Of a DNA stretch of 64,000 nucleotides, positions 28,086 to 36,370 are shown one piece after another. A model generated the notes under the pieces. It was given only the letters and a program-made list of their open reading frames with translations, made no database searches and was not told the origin of the DNA. Each line of letters opens with the position of its first letter. Positions within the stretch are counted from its first letter, which is position 1. This stretch comes from Streptomyces sp. NRRL F-6131. GTDB taxonomy: Bacteria > Actinomycetota > Actinomycetes > Streptomycetales > Streptomycetaceae. A program made the position numbers and the translations under genes. Location of the stretch: the NCBI GenBank assembly GCA_000719695.1, contig JOHN01000028.1, positions 34,349 through 98,348 on the forward strand, written 5' to 3'.

Positions 28086-31000
28086 ATGTGGTGGCGGATG
28101 AGAGCGGGCACATCGCTGCGGACGGCCGGCGGAACGGGCTGGGCGGACCACGGGCCGGCCGCGGCCGGACGGTGGCCGGAGATGACGCGGGCGGCGCTGA
28201 ACGCCGCCGGCGGCCGGGGCGGCGGCGCGACCCCGCAGGTCGACGGGCAGGCCGACGGACCTGCTGACGGACCTGCCGACGGGCGGGTCCACGGGCAGGT
28301 CGACTGGCGGGTCACCGTCGAGGGCTTCTGGTGCACGGCCGGGCCGGCCTCGGGCGAACTCCCCGACGAGGGCTGGAAGCTCCACGTCAGCGCCGCCTCG
28401 GCGGTCGGCGGCGCGGTGCTCGCGGCCGTCACCGAAGTGCTCGCCGAGGATCCGTGCGCGTTCCGCTTCGCGGCCGGTCCGGCCCAGCTGCACGAACTCA
28501 ACTCACGCCACAGCGAGCGGGGTTCGGCCGGCAAGTTCATCACCGTCTACCCGACCGGCGAACCGCAGTTCCGGCGGCTGGCCGCCGCGCTGCACCGCGC
28601 CACCGACGGCCTGCCCGGACCCGTGGTGCTCTCCGACCGCCCGTACCGGCCGGGCAGCCTCGTCCACTACCGCTACGGCGCCATCGCGGCGCGCGCCGAG
28701 CTGGGCAACGACGGCGGCTACCGGTCGATGCTGCGCGGGCCGGACGGCGAGCGGGTCGAGGACGTGCGCGGGGAGGCGTACCGGTGCCCGCCGTGGGCCC
28801 GGGACCCGCTGGCCGTCGACGGGCCGGGAGCCGTCGACGGGCCGGGAGCCTTCGGCGGGCCGGGGGCCGTCGACGGGCCGCGGGCGGTGGCCGGTCCGGC
28901 CGTGGCGGGTCCCGCCGAGGGCGGCGCGACGGCGGGCGGCGCGACGGCGGGCGGCGCGACGGCGGGCGGCCGGGGCGGACCCGGGTACCGACCCGGCGCC
29001 GGTCGCCCCGCGCCCCGGCGACGCGGCAGCGGCGGGGTGCTGCTCGCCGGCCGGTACGTGGTCACCGGGGCGATCCGGCACGGCGCCGAGGGCGGCGTCT
29101 TCCTCGGCCGGGACACCGACGGCGGCGCCGAGGTCGTGGTCAAACAGGCCCGCGCGCACATCGAGGTGGACCGCGCCGGTACGGACGCGCGCGCCGCCCT
29201 GCGGCACGAGGCCGCCCTGCTCGCCCGGTTGGAGGGCCGGGGCCTGGCCCCGCGGCCGGTCGAACTCGTCGAGCAGGACGACTCGCTCTTCCTGGTGCAG
29301 GAACGAATCGCCGGACAGCCGCTCGGCAGCTGGGTCGCGGCCCGGCTCCGCCGCGACGGCAGCCCCGGCGTCGAGTGGGCCGAGGCCGGACCGATGGCCC
29401 ACGCGCTGCTCGACCTCGTCGAGCGGGTGCACGAGCAGGGGCTGGTGCTGCGCGGCCTCTCCCCCGGCCATGTGCTGGTCCAGCCGGACGGCTCGCTGCG
29501 GCTGGTCGACCTGGCGCTGGCCGCCGAGGCCGGCAGCCGGGCCGGTTCGGGCGGCACGCCCGGCTACCGCGCGCCCGAGCAGGGGCCGGGGCGGCTCGCC
29601 CTGGTCGCGCCCACCGGGACCCCGGCCCCCGGGCGGCGGATCGGCGGGTTCGCCGGGCTCACGGCGGGCCGCGGCGGCGACGGCACCCGCACCGCCGAGC
29701 CGGAGGCCGACCTGTACGCGCTCGGCGGGCTGCTCTTCCTCCTCGCCACCGGCCACGACCCGCTGCTGCCCGAGGACCTCCCGCACGCCCGCCCGGTCAC
29801 CGACCGGCTGGGCCGCTGGCTCGCCCTCGCCGCCCGCTGCGGCGCCACCGCCCGCCGGCTCGCCCCGGCCGTCCTCGGCCTGCGCGCCGAGGAGCCGCAC
29901 CGGCGCTGGCACCCGACCCGGGTCCGGGAGTCCCTCGCGCCCGGCGGACCCGGAGCCCCGTTCGGCCCCGGAGCCCCGTTCGGGCCCGGTTCCGCCCCGC
30001 GCGGGAACCCCGACCCCTGCGGCACCCGGGGCCGGACCGGAGACGGCGCCGGGACGGCGGACCCCCGCCCGGACCTCACCGACGCCGGGCCCGTCCCCGC
30101 CCGGCCCGCCCCCGCGACGGCGAGCGGCGAGGCGTTCTGGCACACCGACCCCTCCACCGCACCGGACCGGACCCCGCCGGAGCGAACCCCGCCGGACCGA
30201 CCGGTGCCCCGCAGACCGGTGCCCCGCAGACCGGTGCCGGAGCAGTCCGCCCCGCGCCCGGCCGGCGGTCCGGGCTTCGTCCGCGGCGAAGGCGAAGGCG
30301 ACGGCGACGGCGACGGCGACACGGCGGTCCTCGACCGGGTGCTGCACGACGGACTGCGACACATCGCCGTCACCGCCACGCCGCTGCGGACCGACCGGCT
30401 CTGGCCCCTGGTCCCGGCCGGCGAGCGGTCGGACCCCTGCAACGTGCAGCACGGCGCGGCCGGGGTGCTCGCCGTCCTCGCCCGGGCGGCGGCGGCCCCC
30501 GGCCTGCCGGAGGACGTCCGGGCCCTCGCCGGGGCGACCGCCCGCACCGCCGCCGGCTGGATCGAACGCCGGTGCGCCGCCGAACCCGTGGTCCTGCCCG
30601 GCCTGCACTTCGGCCGCTCCGGCGCCGCCTGGGCCCTGCTGGACGCCGCCCGCGCGCTGCACGACCCCGCGCTCGCCGGGCGGGCGGCGGAACTGGCCGG
30701 ACGGATCGCCGTCGAGTGGCCGAACCCGGACGTCTGCCACGGGGCCGCCGGCGCCGGGTTCCTGCAACTCCGCTGCGCCGGGGAGGACTTGCCGGACGCC
30801 GGGGCCGGGCCTGCGGAGTTCCTCGCCCGGGCCTCGCGGTGCGGCCACGGCGTCCTGGCGTCGGCACGGCAGGCGCCGTACGGCGTGGTGTGGCCGGTGC
30901 CGCAGGACTTCGACTCGGCGCTCGCCGGGATCACCCACCTCGGGTTCGCGCACGGGGTCGCGGGGGTCGGCGCCTTCCTGCTGGCGGCGGCCGGGGCCAC

Positions 31001-31745
31001 CGGGGACGGCGCGCTGCTCGACGGCGCCCTCGCCGCCGGCCGCACGCTCGCCGCGACCGCCCGCCTCGACCCGCCGGGCACCGGGCGCCCGACCGGACCC
31101 GGCGGACTCCTCGGCACCGTAGGCCCGGACAGTGCCGTCGGCCCGGACAGTGCCGCAGGCCCGGCCGATGCCGAGGGCGGACCGGTGGCCGCCTGGTGGC
31201 CGCGGAGCGCCGACGACCCCGCGCACGTCCGCCTCGCCCACTGGTGCAGCGGCTCCTCCGGCGCCGGCACCTTCCTGCTGCGGCTCTGGCGCGCCACCGG
31301 CGACGCCGACGCGCACCGACTGGCCCTGGCCGCCGGGCGGGCGGTGACCGCCGGCCGCTGGCACAGCGGTGTCTGCGCCTGCCACGGACTGGCCGGCGAC
31401 GGGGAGTTCCTGCTCGACCTCGCCGAGGCCACCGGCGACCCCGGATTCCGCGCCGCGGCCGTGGAGTCGGGCCTGCTGATCGCCGCCCGCTCGGCGCTGC
31501 GCGACGGGCTGCTGGTGCTGCCGGACGAGACCGGCACCGGGTGCGCGCCCGCGTACGGCACCGGGACGGCCGGTGCGTTGGCCTTCCTGCTGCGGCTGCG
31601 GCACGGCGGCCCGCGGCTCTGGGTGGACCCGACCCCTTTCGACGCGACGGGGCGGTCCGCGGAACAGCCCGGCCCCCGGCCCGGTCACCGCGCCGGGCCC
31701 GGTCGCGGTCCCGGGTCCGGTCCCGCCGGGGTGGTGGCGCCGTGA
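28086..31745 (+). CDS. Class IV lanthionine synthetase (LanL-like) with degenerate kinase
   Basis: 1219 residues from ATG 28086 (28098 or 28182 are alternatives). The lyase domain (about 70-240) keeps KLH (K98, H100), GKFITVYP (K150) and YRYG. A kinase-like domain (about 320-580) keeps the VVVK Lys (K353) and the DFG-equivalent Asp (D475). The catalytic loop reads RGLSPGHVLV instead of RDLSPxNVLV, so the catalytic Asp is Gly457 and the metal Asn is His462. The LanC-type cyclase (about 760-1200) retains zinc ligands in WCSG (C1055) and CHG (C1099, H1100) and an active-site AHG, which marks class IV. Linkers rich in repeats add roughly 300 residues over usual LanL length. Its stop overlaps the next gene start. 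Confidence 0.85.
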   Translation: MWWRMRAGTSLRTAGGTGWADHGPAAAGRWPEMTRAALNAAGGRGGGATPQVDGQADGPADGPADGRVHGQVDWRVTVEGFWCTAGPASGELPDEGWKLHVSAASAVGGAVLAAVTEVLAEDPCAFRFAAGPAQLHELNSRHSERGSAGKFITVYPTGEPQFRRLAAALHRATDGLPGPVVLSDRPYRPGSLVHYRYGAIAARAELGNDGGYRSMLRGPDGERVEDVRGEAYRCPPWARDPLAVDGPGAVDGPGAFGGPGAVDGPRAVAGPAVAGPAEGGATAGGATAGGATAGGRGGPGYRPGAGRPAPRRRGSGGVLLAGRYVVTGAIRHGAEGGVFLGRDTDGGAEVVVKQARAHIEVDRAGTDARAALRHEAALLARLEGRGLAPRPVELVEQDDSLFLVQERIAGQPLGSWVAARLRRDGSPGVEWAEAGPMAHALLDLVERVHEQGLVLRGLSPGHVLVQPDGSLRLVDLALAAEAGSRAGSGGTPGYRAPEQGPGRLALVAPTGTPAPGRRIGGFAGLTAGRGGDGTRTAEPEADLYALGGLLFLLATGHDPLLPEDLPHARPVTDRLGRWLALAARCGATARRLAPAVLGLRAEEPHRRWHPTRVRESLAPGGPGAPFGPGAPFGPGSAPRGNPDPCGTRGRTGDGAGTADPRPDLTDAGPVPARPAPATASGEAFWHTDPSTAPDRTPPERTPPDRPVPRRPVPRRPVPEQSAPRPAGGPGFVRGEGEGDGDGDGDTAVLDRVLHDGLRHIAVTATPLRTDRLWPLVPAGERSDPCNVQHGAAGVLAVLARAAAAPGLPEDVRALAGATARTAAGWIERRCAAEPVVLPGLHFGRSGAAWALLDAARALHDPALAGRAAELAGRIAVEWPNPDVCHGAAGAGFLQLRCAGEDLPDAGAGPAEFLARASRCGHGVLASARQAPYGVVWPVPQDFDSALAGITHLGFAHGVAGVGAFLLAAAGATGDGALLDGALAAGRTLAATARLDPPGTGRPTGPGGLLGTVGPDSAVGPDSAAGPADAEGGPVAAWWPRSADDPAHVRLAHWCSGSSGAGTFLLRLWRATGDADAHRLALAAGRAVTAGRWHSGVCACHGLAGDGEFLLDLAEATGDPGFRAAAVESGLLIAARSALRDGLLVLPDETGTGCAPAYGTGTAGALAFLLRLRHGGPRLWVDPTPFDATGRSAEQPGPRPGHRAGPGRGPGSGPAGVVAP
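28918..28970. repeat. 15-bp tandem repeat in LanL linker
   Basis: About three and a half copies of a GCGACGGCGGGCGGC unit encode repeated GGATA between the lyase and kinase domains. Other short repeats in the same gene encode repeated AVDGPG (about 28815-28880), GAPFGP (29950-29990), RRPVP (30200-30240) and GDGDGD (30295-30320). Confidence 0.7.
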
Positions 31746-33748
31746 ACGTGGCCGTCCGGGCCGTCGCCCAGGCCCTGCGCCGGATCGGCTTCGGCTTCGC
31801 CGCCGACGGCAGCCACGCCGCCTGCCTCGCCTCCGCCGCCGACGGCGGCTGGTACGCGGAGAGTTGGCACCTCCCGGCGCGGGGCCCCGCCGTCCCGACC
31901 GGGCTCCCGCTGCCCGGCAACCGCTCCGAGGACCTCCGTTCGCAACTGGTCGCCCTGTCCGACGGCTCGGTGCTGGTCCGCCGCAGCGACGGCGAGCGCC
32001 ACGACCTGGTGACGCTCTCCGCCGCCACCGACCAGCACGGTCGACCGGTCACCGCCGAACGGCCGTTGGCCACCCTGCGGATGCCCGGGCTGCGCCTCCT
32101 GCCGCTCCCGGCGGGCGCGCCGGCCGGCCCCCGGGCGCCGGTCGCCCTGGCCGTGGGCAGCGACACCCGACCGGCCACCACCGTCTGGCTGGTGCGGACC
32201 GACGGCTCCGCGCCCCACCGGGTCGCCGAGATCCCGGGGCTGCACGGCGGCGGCGTCTGGCTGGACCACACGGGCGCGCTGCTGGCGCTCGACCGGGTGC
32301 ACGACGGCCTGGTCCGCACCGTGGTGCTCGACCTGCGCACCGGCGCCGTCACCCCGCTGCTGGAGATCGGCGGGCGCAGCAACGACCGGCTGGTGCTGTT
32401 CGACCCGGACAGCCGGTTCGCGATGGTGCGCAGCGACGCCCCCGGCGACGACCGGATCGGCTGGGGCGTACTGGGCGGCGGCGAACCGCTGCGCTTCCCC
32501 GAAGTGCTGCACGTCGCGGGCATGTTCCTGCGGCCGGTCGCCCTCCGCCCGGCCGCCGACGGGCCCCGGGTGGCGATCCAGATCGACCACGGCGCGGGCT
32601 GCTCGCTCGCCCTGTGGCGGCCCGCCGTCGGCCGGCTGGACCCGCTGCCCGTCCCGCCCGGACGGCTCGGCGCGGTCGGCCACTGGTCGGCGGACGGCCT
32701 GCGGATGCCGTACTCGGCGCCCGACCACCCGGCCGGGCTCGCCACCCTGGACGTGGACGCGCTGCTGTCGCACGGTCCGGTCGCCGCCACGTCGGGGCCG
32801 GTGCCGCTGCCCCTGCAACTGGCGCCGCTCGGCTCCGGCCTGCCGGGACCGTGGCGGGACACCGTCCTGCCCCGGCAGCCCGGCACCCCCAGGAGCCGCC
32901 CCGGCACGACACCGCGCGGGTGGCGGTTGGACGGTTCCACCGAGCCCGGTGACGGCGGCCGCTGGCACCCCGCCCAGAGCCTCGAACTCGCCGGCCCGGC
33001 AGGCCCGCTGGAGGCGGTGGTGTACGGCGGGGACGCCTGGCTGAGCAGCCCCCACCTGGTGCTCGCCCTGCACGGCGGTCCGGCGGACGCCTGGCGGCTG
33101 GAGTTCGACCCGGCGCTGCAACGGATGGCCGGCGAGGGCCTGGCCGTGCTCGCGCCGAACCAGCGCGGTTCCACGGGCTACGGGGTGGCGCACGCGCTGG
33201 CGATCCGGGGCGCCTGGGGCGGGCCCGACCTCGACGACGTCCTGCACCTGCTGGAGGGCATCGCCGGCCAGCGCGCCGCGCTCGGGCTGGAGCCGCCCGC
33301 CCTGTTCGGGGTGAGCTACGGCGCGTTCCTCGCGCTGCTGGCGGCGGCCCACGCGCCGGCCGAGCAGGTGGCGCGCTGCGCGGTGGTCGCCCCGTTCCTC
33401 TCCGGCGCCCGGCTGTTGGCCGAAGCCTCCGTCCCGGTCCGGGCGCTGACCACCCGGCTGGGCGGCGGCGAACCGATCGCCGACGCCCGCGGGCCGCGCG
33501 ACGTGCTCCAGCTCGCGCACCGGATCGGGGCGCCGCTGCTGGTCGTGCACGGCGACCGGGACGAGGTCGTGCCGGTGAGCCAGTCCCGTGCGCTGCGCCA
33601 CGAGTTGCTGCGGGTCGGACGCTCCGAGGGGGCCGACTTCCGCTACGTCGAGGCGGCGGGCGCGGGGCACGAGGTGCTGGCCGAGGAGGGCGGTGCGGTG
33701 CTGCACGAGCTGCTCGCCGGCTTCCTGCGCACCGGCCGACCGGGGTAG
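31742..33748 (+). CDS. S9 family (prolyl oligopeptidase-type) peptidase
   Basis: 668 residues, no signal peptide, so cytosolic. An N-terminal beta-propeller-like region (about 30-390) precedes an alpha/beta-hydrolase domain. The triad is visible: Ser525 in FGVSYGAFLALL, Asp607 in HGDRDEVVP and His643 in GAGHEVLAE. The oxyanion segment LALHGGPADAW is typical of S9. Its GTG overlaps the LanL stop (GTGA), so the two proteins are made together. Prolyl oligopeptidases linked to class III lanthipeptides remove leader peptides (FlaP is a studied case), so leader removal is the likely role. Confidence 0.88.
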   Translation: MNVAVRAVAQALRRIGFGFAADGSHAACLASAADGGWYAESWHLPARGPAVPTGLPLPGNRSEDLRSQLVALSDGSVLVRRSDGERHDLVTLSAATDQHGRPVTAERPLATLRMPGLRLLPLPAGAPAGPRAPVALAVGSDTRPATTVWLVRTDGSAPHRVAEIPGLHGGGVWLDHTGALLALDRVHDGLVRTVVLDLRTGAVTPLLEIGGRSNDRLVLFDPDSRFAMVRSDAPGDDRIGWGVLGGGEPLRFPEVLHVAGMFLRPVALRPAADGPRVAIQIDHGAGCSLALWRPAVGRLDPLPVPPGRLGAVGHWSADGLRMPYSAPDHPAGLATLDVDALLSHGPVAATSGPVPLPLQLAPLGSGLPGPWRDTVLPRQPGTPRSRPGTTPRGWRLDGSTEPGDGGRWHPAQSLELAGPAGPLEAVVYGGDAWLSSPHLVLALHGGPADAWRLEFDPALQRMAGEGLAVLAPNQRGSTGYGVAHALAIRGAWGGPDLDDVLHLLEGIAGQRAALGLEPPALFGVSYGAFLALLAAAHAPAEQVARCAVVAPFLSGARLLAEASVPVRALTTRLGGGEPIADARGPRDVLQLAHRIGAPLLVVHGDRDEVVPVSQSRALRHELLRVGRSEGADFRYVEAAGAGHEVLAEEGGAVLHELLAGFLRTGRPG

Positions 33749-33909
33749 GGCCTCTCCTTCGGATCCTGCCGGCACGACGCACCTGTCCGTCGAGCTCGCC
33801 CGCCCCGGGCGGTTAGGGTGGCGGCCGCGCCCGGGCGGTGGCCCCACCGTTGCCGGCCGGGTGCCGAACGACCCGCACCCTCGCACGGAAAAACGGAAGA
33901 ACGATCTTG

Positions 33910-34056
33910 ATGTCCGACACCCTCACCGACGCCGACGAGACCACGGCCGAGGACACCGCGTCGCACGGTCGCCACCGCGGCCGCTCCGCCGCCGACGACC
34001 GCCCCGAGGCCGACCCGCACGGCCGCCACCGCGCCGCCGCGGCCGACCTCTCCTGA
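33910..34056 (+). CDS. 48-residue cysteine-free peptide with two HGRHR motifs
   Basis: Sequence features: an acidic Thr/Asp/Glu-rich N-terminal half (MSDTLTDADETTAEDTA), then S-HGRHRG and DP-HGRHRA, ending AADLS. It has no Cys, so ordinary lanthionine rings cannot form. It lies 161 nt after the S9 peptidase gene on the same strand, with GGAAGA about nine bases upstream, and is closed by a strong hairpin. An acidic leader-like half and a repeated C-terminal half are typical of a RiPP precursor. It could also be an unrelated small acidic/His-rich protein. Confidence 0.6.
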   Translation: MSDTLTDADETTAEDTASHGRHRGRSAADDRPEADPHGRHRAAAADLS

Positions 34057-34073
34057 GCGACCCCGCCCGCGGC

Positions 34074-34109
34074 CGCGGGGCCCGCCGGAAACGCCCGGCG
34101 GGCCCCGCG
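34074..34109. terminator. 15-bp hairpin after the HGRHR peptide gene
   Basis: Perfect arms at 34074-34088 and 34095-34109 (CGCGGGGCCCGCCGG) enclose a 6-nt loop between the peptide gene and the convergent dehydrogenase gene. Confidence 0.75.
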
Positions 34110-34161
34110 CCGCATCCGGGCCCCGCGCTCCCACCTCGCGCCGCACGGCGGTGCGACCCGC

Positions 34162-35256
34162 TCAGCCCAGCGTGACGACCGTCCGCAGCGCCTCACCGCT
34201 GCGCATCTGCGCGAGCGCCTCGTTGACCTCCGCCAGCCCGACCCGGTGCGTGATCATGCCCGCGAGGTCGATCCGCCCGGCCCGCCACAGCTCCACCACC
34301 AGGGCGACGGTGCGCGACAGCGGCGCACCCCCGTACAGCGAGGGCAGCAGCCGCTTCTCGTTGAAGAACAGCTCGCCCATGCTGAGACCGACCCGGTCGT
34401 CCTGCGCACCGGCGCCGATCACCACCACCGCGCCGCCGCGACGGGCCGCGTCGTACCCGGCCCGGACGGTGTCCGAGCGGCCCACCGCCTCGAAGACGTA
34501 GTCGAACCCGCCGCCCGGCAGGCCCTTCGCCGCCGCCTTGAGCTCCTCGGGGGCGAGTGCCTCGGTCGCGCCGAAGGCGAGTGCCCGCTCGCGGCGGGAC
34601 ACCACCGGGTCGACCACCGCGATCCGCCCGGCGCCACAGACCCGCGCGCCCTGCACGGCCGCGACGCCCACCCCGCCGGCGCCGATCACCGCCACCGCCG
34701 CGCCGGGCTCGACCCGGGCGGTGTGGACGGCCGCGCCGATGCCGGTGGTCACGCCGCAGCCGATCAGCGCGGCCAGGTCGTACGGGAGGTCGGCGGGCAC
34801 CGGGACCACCGCGTCGCGGTCGACCACCACCTCCTCGGCGAAGGTGCCGGTGCCGTAGAAGCCGGACGCCTCGCCCACGGCGCCGTCCGCGCCCCCGCCG
34901 TAGCGGAAGTTGGCGGCGCCGAGCCGCCGCAGGCTGGCCACGCAGAGGTGGGAGCGCCCGCGTTCGCAGTGCGCGCAGCGGCCGCAGGGCGCCATCCAGC
35001 AGAGCACGACGTGGTCGCCGACGGCGACCTCCGTCACGCCCTCGCCGACCTCGACGACGTCGCCGGCGCCCTCGTGGCCGGGGACGAACGGCGCCGGCTG
35101 GGGCAGTACGCCGCTCATCGCCGAGAGGTCGGAGTGGCAGAGGCCGGCCGCCCGCAGCCGGACCCTCACCTTGCCGGGGCCGAAGCCGACCGCCTCGACG
35201 TCGTCGCGGACGTCCAGCGTGTCCTGACCGGTCTTGTGCAGGAGGGCTGCGCGCAT
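34162..35256 (-). CDS. Zinc-dependent alcohol dehydrogenase, MDR superfamily
   Basis: 364 residues. The catalytic zinc site shows GLCHSDL (Cys), GHEGAGDVVEVG (His-Glu) and a later Cys; the structural zinc loop is CGRCAHCERGRSHLC. The cofactor motif GAGGVGVAAVQGA is intact. It resembles the class III / mycothiol or formaldehyde-type group by length and the GCGVTTGIGAAVHTA stretch. It oxidises alcohols or reduces aldehydes with NAD(H) or NADP(H); the substrate cannot be read. The ATG at 35256 (MRAALLHKTG) has GGGAGCA upstream. Confidence 0.9.
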   Translation of the reverse strand: MRAALLHKTGQDTLDVRDDVEAVGFGPGKVRVRLRAAGLCHSDLSAMSGVLPQPAPFVPGHEGAGDVVEVGEGVTEVAVGDHVVLCWMAPCGRCAHCERGRSHLCVASLRRLGAANFRYGGGADGAVGEASGFYGTGTFAEEVVVDRDAVVPVPADLPYDLAALIGCGVTTGIGAAVHTARVEPGAAVAVIGAGGVGVAAVQGARVCGAGRIAVVDPVVSRRERALAFGATEALAPEELKAAAKGLPGGGFDYVFEAVGRSDTVRAGYDAARRGGAVVVIGAGAQDDRVGLSMGELFFNEKRLLPSLYGGAPLSRTVALVVELWRAGRIDLAGMITHRVGLAEVNEALAQMRSGEALRTVVTLG

Positions 35257-35450
35257 GGACTGCTCCCGGGCCTTCGCGGATCGGTGGTCGGGCCGATTCT
35301 GGCACGGCACGCCCGACCGGAGTAGAACGCGTTCCACCCGCCGCGCGGCCGGGGACGGCCGGGGGTTGGGGGCGGGGGCGTACCGTCGAGTAGGGTCCGA
35401 CGGCCGGGAAGACCACCGGCCCACCGGACCACCCGCCGAGGAGCAGCACC

Positions 35451-36104
35451 ATGTCCGACCTCCTGGAGACCGCGCACCCCCGGCCCGAGGTGCTGGCCGC
35501 GTTCGAGGGCGCGACCGGGTTCATGCCCGTCGACGAGGGCCTCGCCCTGTACGCCGCCGCCGTGACCGCGGCGCGCCGCACCGGGCTCCCCGTGCTGGAG
35601 ATCGGCACCTACTGCGGCCGCTCGGCGATCCTGCTGGCCGCCGCCGCCCGGGAGACCGGCACCGTGGCGCTGACCGTCGACCACCACCGCGGCTCCGAGG
35701 AGCAGCAGCCCGGCTGGGAGTACCACGACCCGACCCTGGTCGACCCGGAGGTCGGCCGGATGGACACCCTCCCCCGGTTCCGCCGCACCCTGCACGCGGC
35801 GGGCCTGGAGGAGCACGTGGTCGCCCTGGTCGGCCGCTCGCCCCGGATCGCGGCGCTGTGGGGCGGCCGGCTCGCGCTGGTCTTCATCGACGGCGGCCAC
35901 ACCGACGAGCACGCCACCGCCGACTACGAGGGCTGGGCGCCGCACCTGGCGCCGGACGGCCTGCTGGTCGTCCACGACGTCTTCCCGGACCCGGCCGACG
36001 GCGGCCAGGCGCCCTACCGCGTGTACCTGCGGGCGCTGGCCGAGGGCTTCGAGGAGGTCTCGGTCACCGGTTCGCTGCGCGTCCTGCGCCGCGCCGCCGG
36101 CTGA
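35451..36104 (+). CDS. Class I SAM-dependent methyltransferase (methyltransf_24 type)
   Basis: 217 residues. SAM-binding region VLEIGTYCGRSAILLAAAA, acidic strand-2 region ALTVDHHRG, and LALVFIDGGHTDEHATADYEGWAPHLAPDGLLVVHDVF, which matches the family of O-methyltransferase-like enzymes with metal-binding D/H residues. The ATG follows CGAGGAG. Substrate unknown. It is divergent from the alcohol dehydrogenase gene. Confidence 0.85.
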   Translation: MSDLLETAHPRPEVLAAFEGATGFMPVDEGLALYAAAVTAARRTGLPVLEIGTYCGRSAILLAAAARETGTVALTVDHHRGSEEQQPGWEYHDPTLVDPEVGRMDTLPRFRRTLHAAGLEEHVVALVGRSPRIAALWGGRLALVFIDGGHTDEHATADYEGWAPHLAPDGLLVVHDVFPDPADGGQAPYRVYLRALAEGFEEVSVTGSLRVLRRAAG

Positions 36105-36370
36105 GACCCGCAGGTCGGACCGGTTCCGCACCGCTTCACCGGCCCCCCGGTGGACCCTCCCGGACGGCGCCCTCGGGGGTGTCCGGAATCGGCCGACCCG
36201 CCCCACGGCCGATCACGGATGCTCTAACGTCGTGCCGGGGCTGCCGGGCGGGGGCGCGAACGGTACGGTGTCCGCGCGGTCGCGGGCGCCCGCGATCGCG
36301 GCGCGGCCGCACGACACCAGCAGAGCACCGGGCGGAGCAGGCCCGGGCAGACCGTGGGGGCCAGGCACAG

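Noticed and set aside
28503..31688. Long minus-strand frame opposite the LanL gene
   Set aside because: Low-complexity antisense frame of a gene with clear lyase and cyclase motifs.
28331..31741. Continuous frame joining the S9 peptidase with the DNA upstream
   Set aside because: The upstream part is a shadow frame of LanL; the peptidase begins at the GTG that overlaps the LanL stop.
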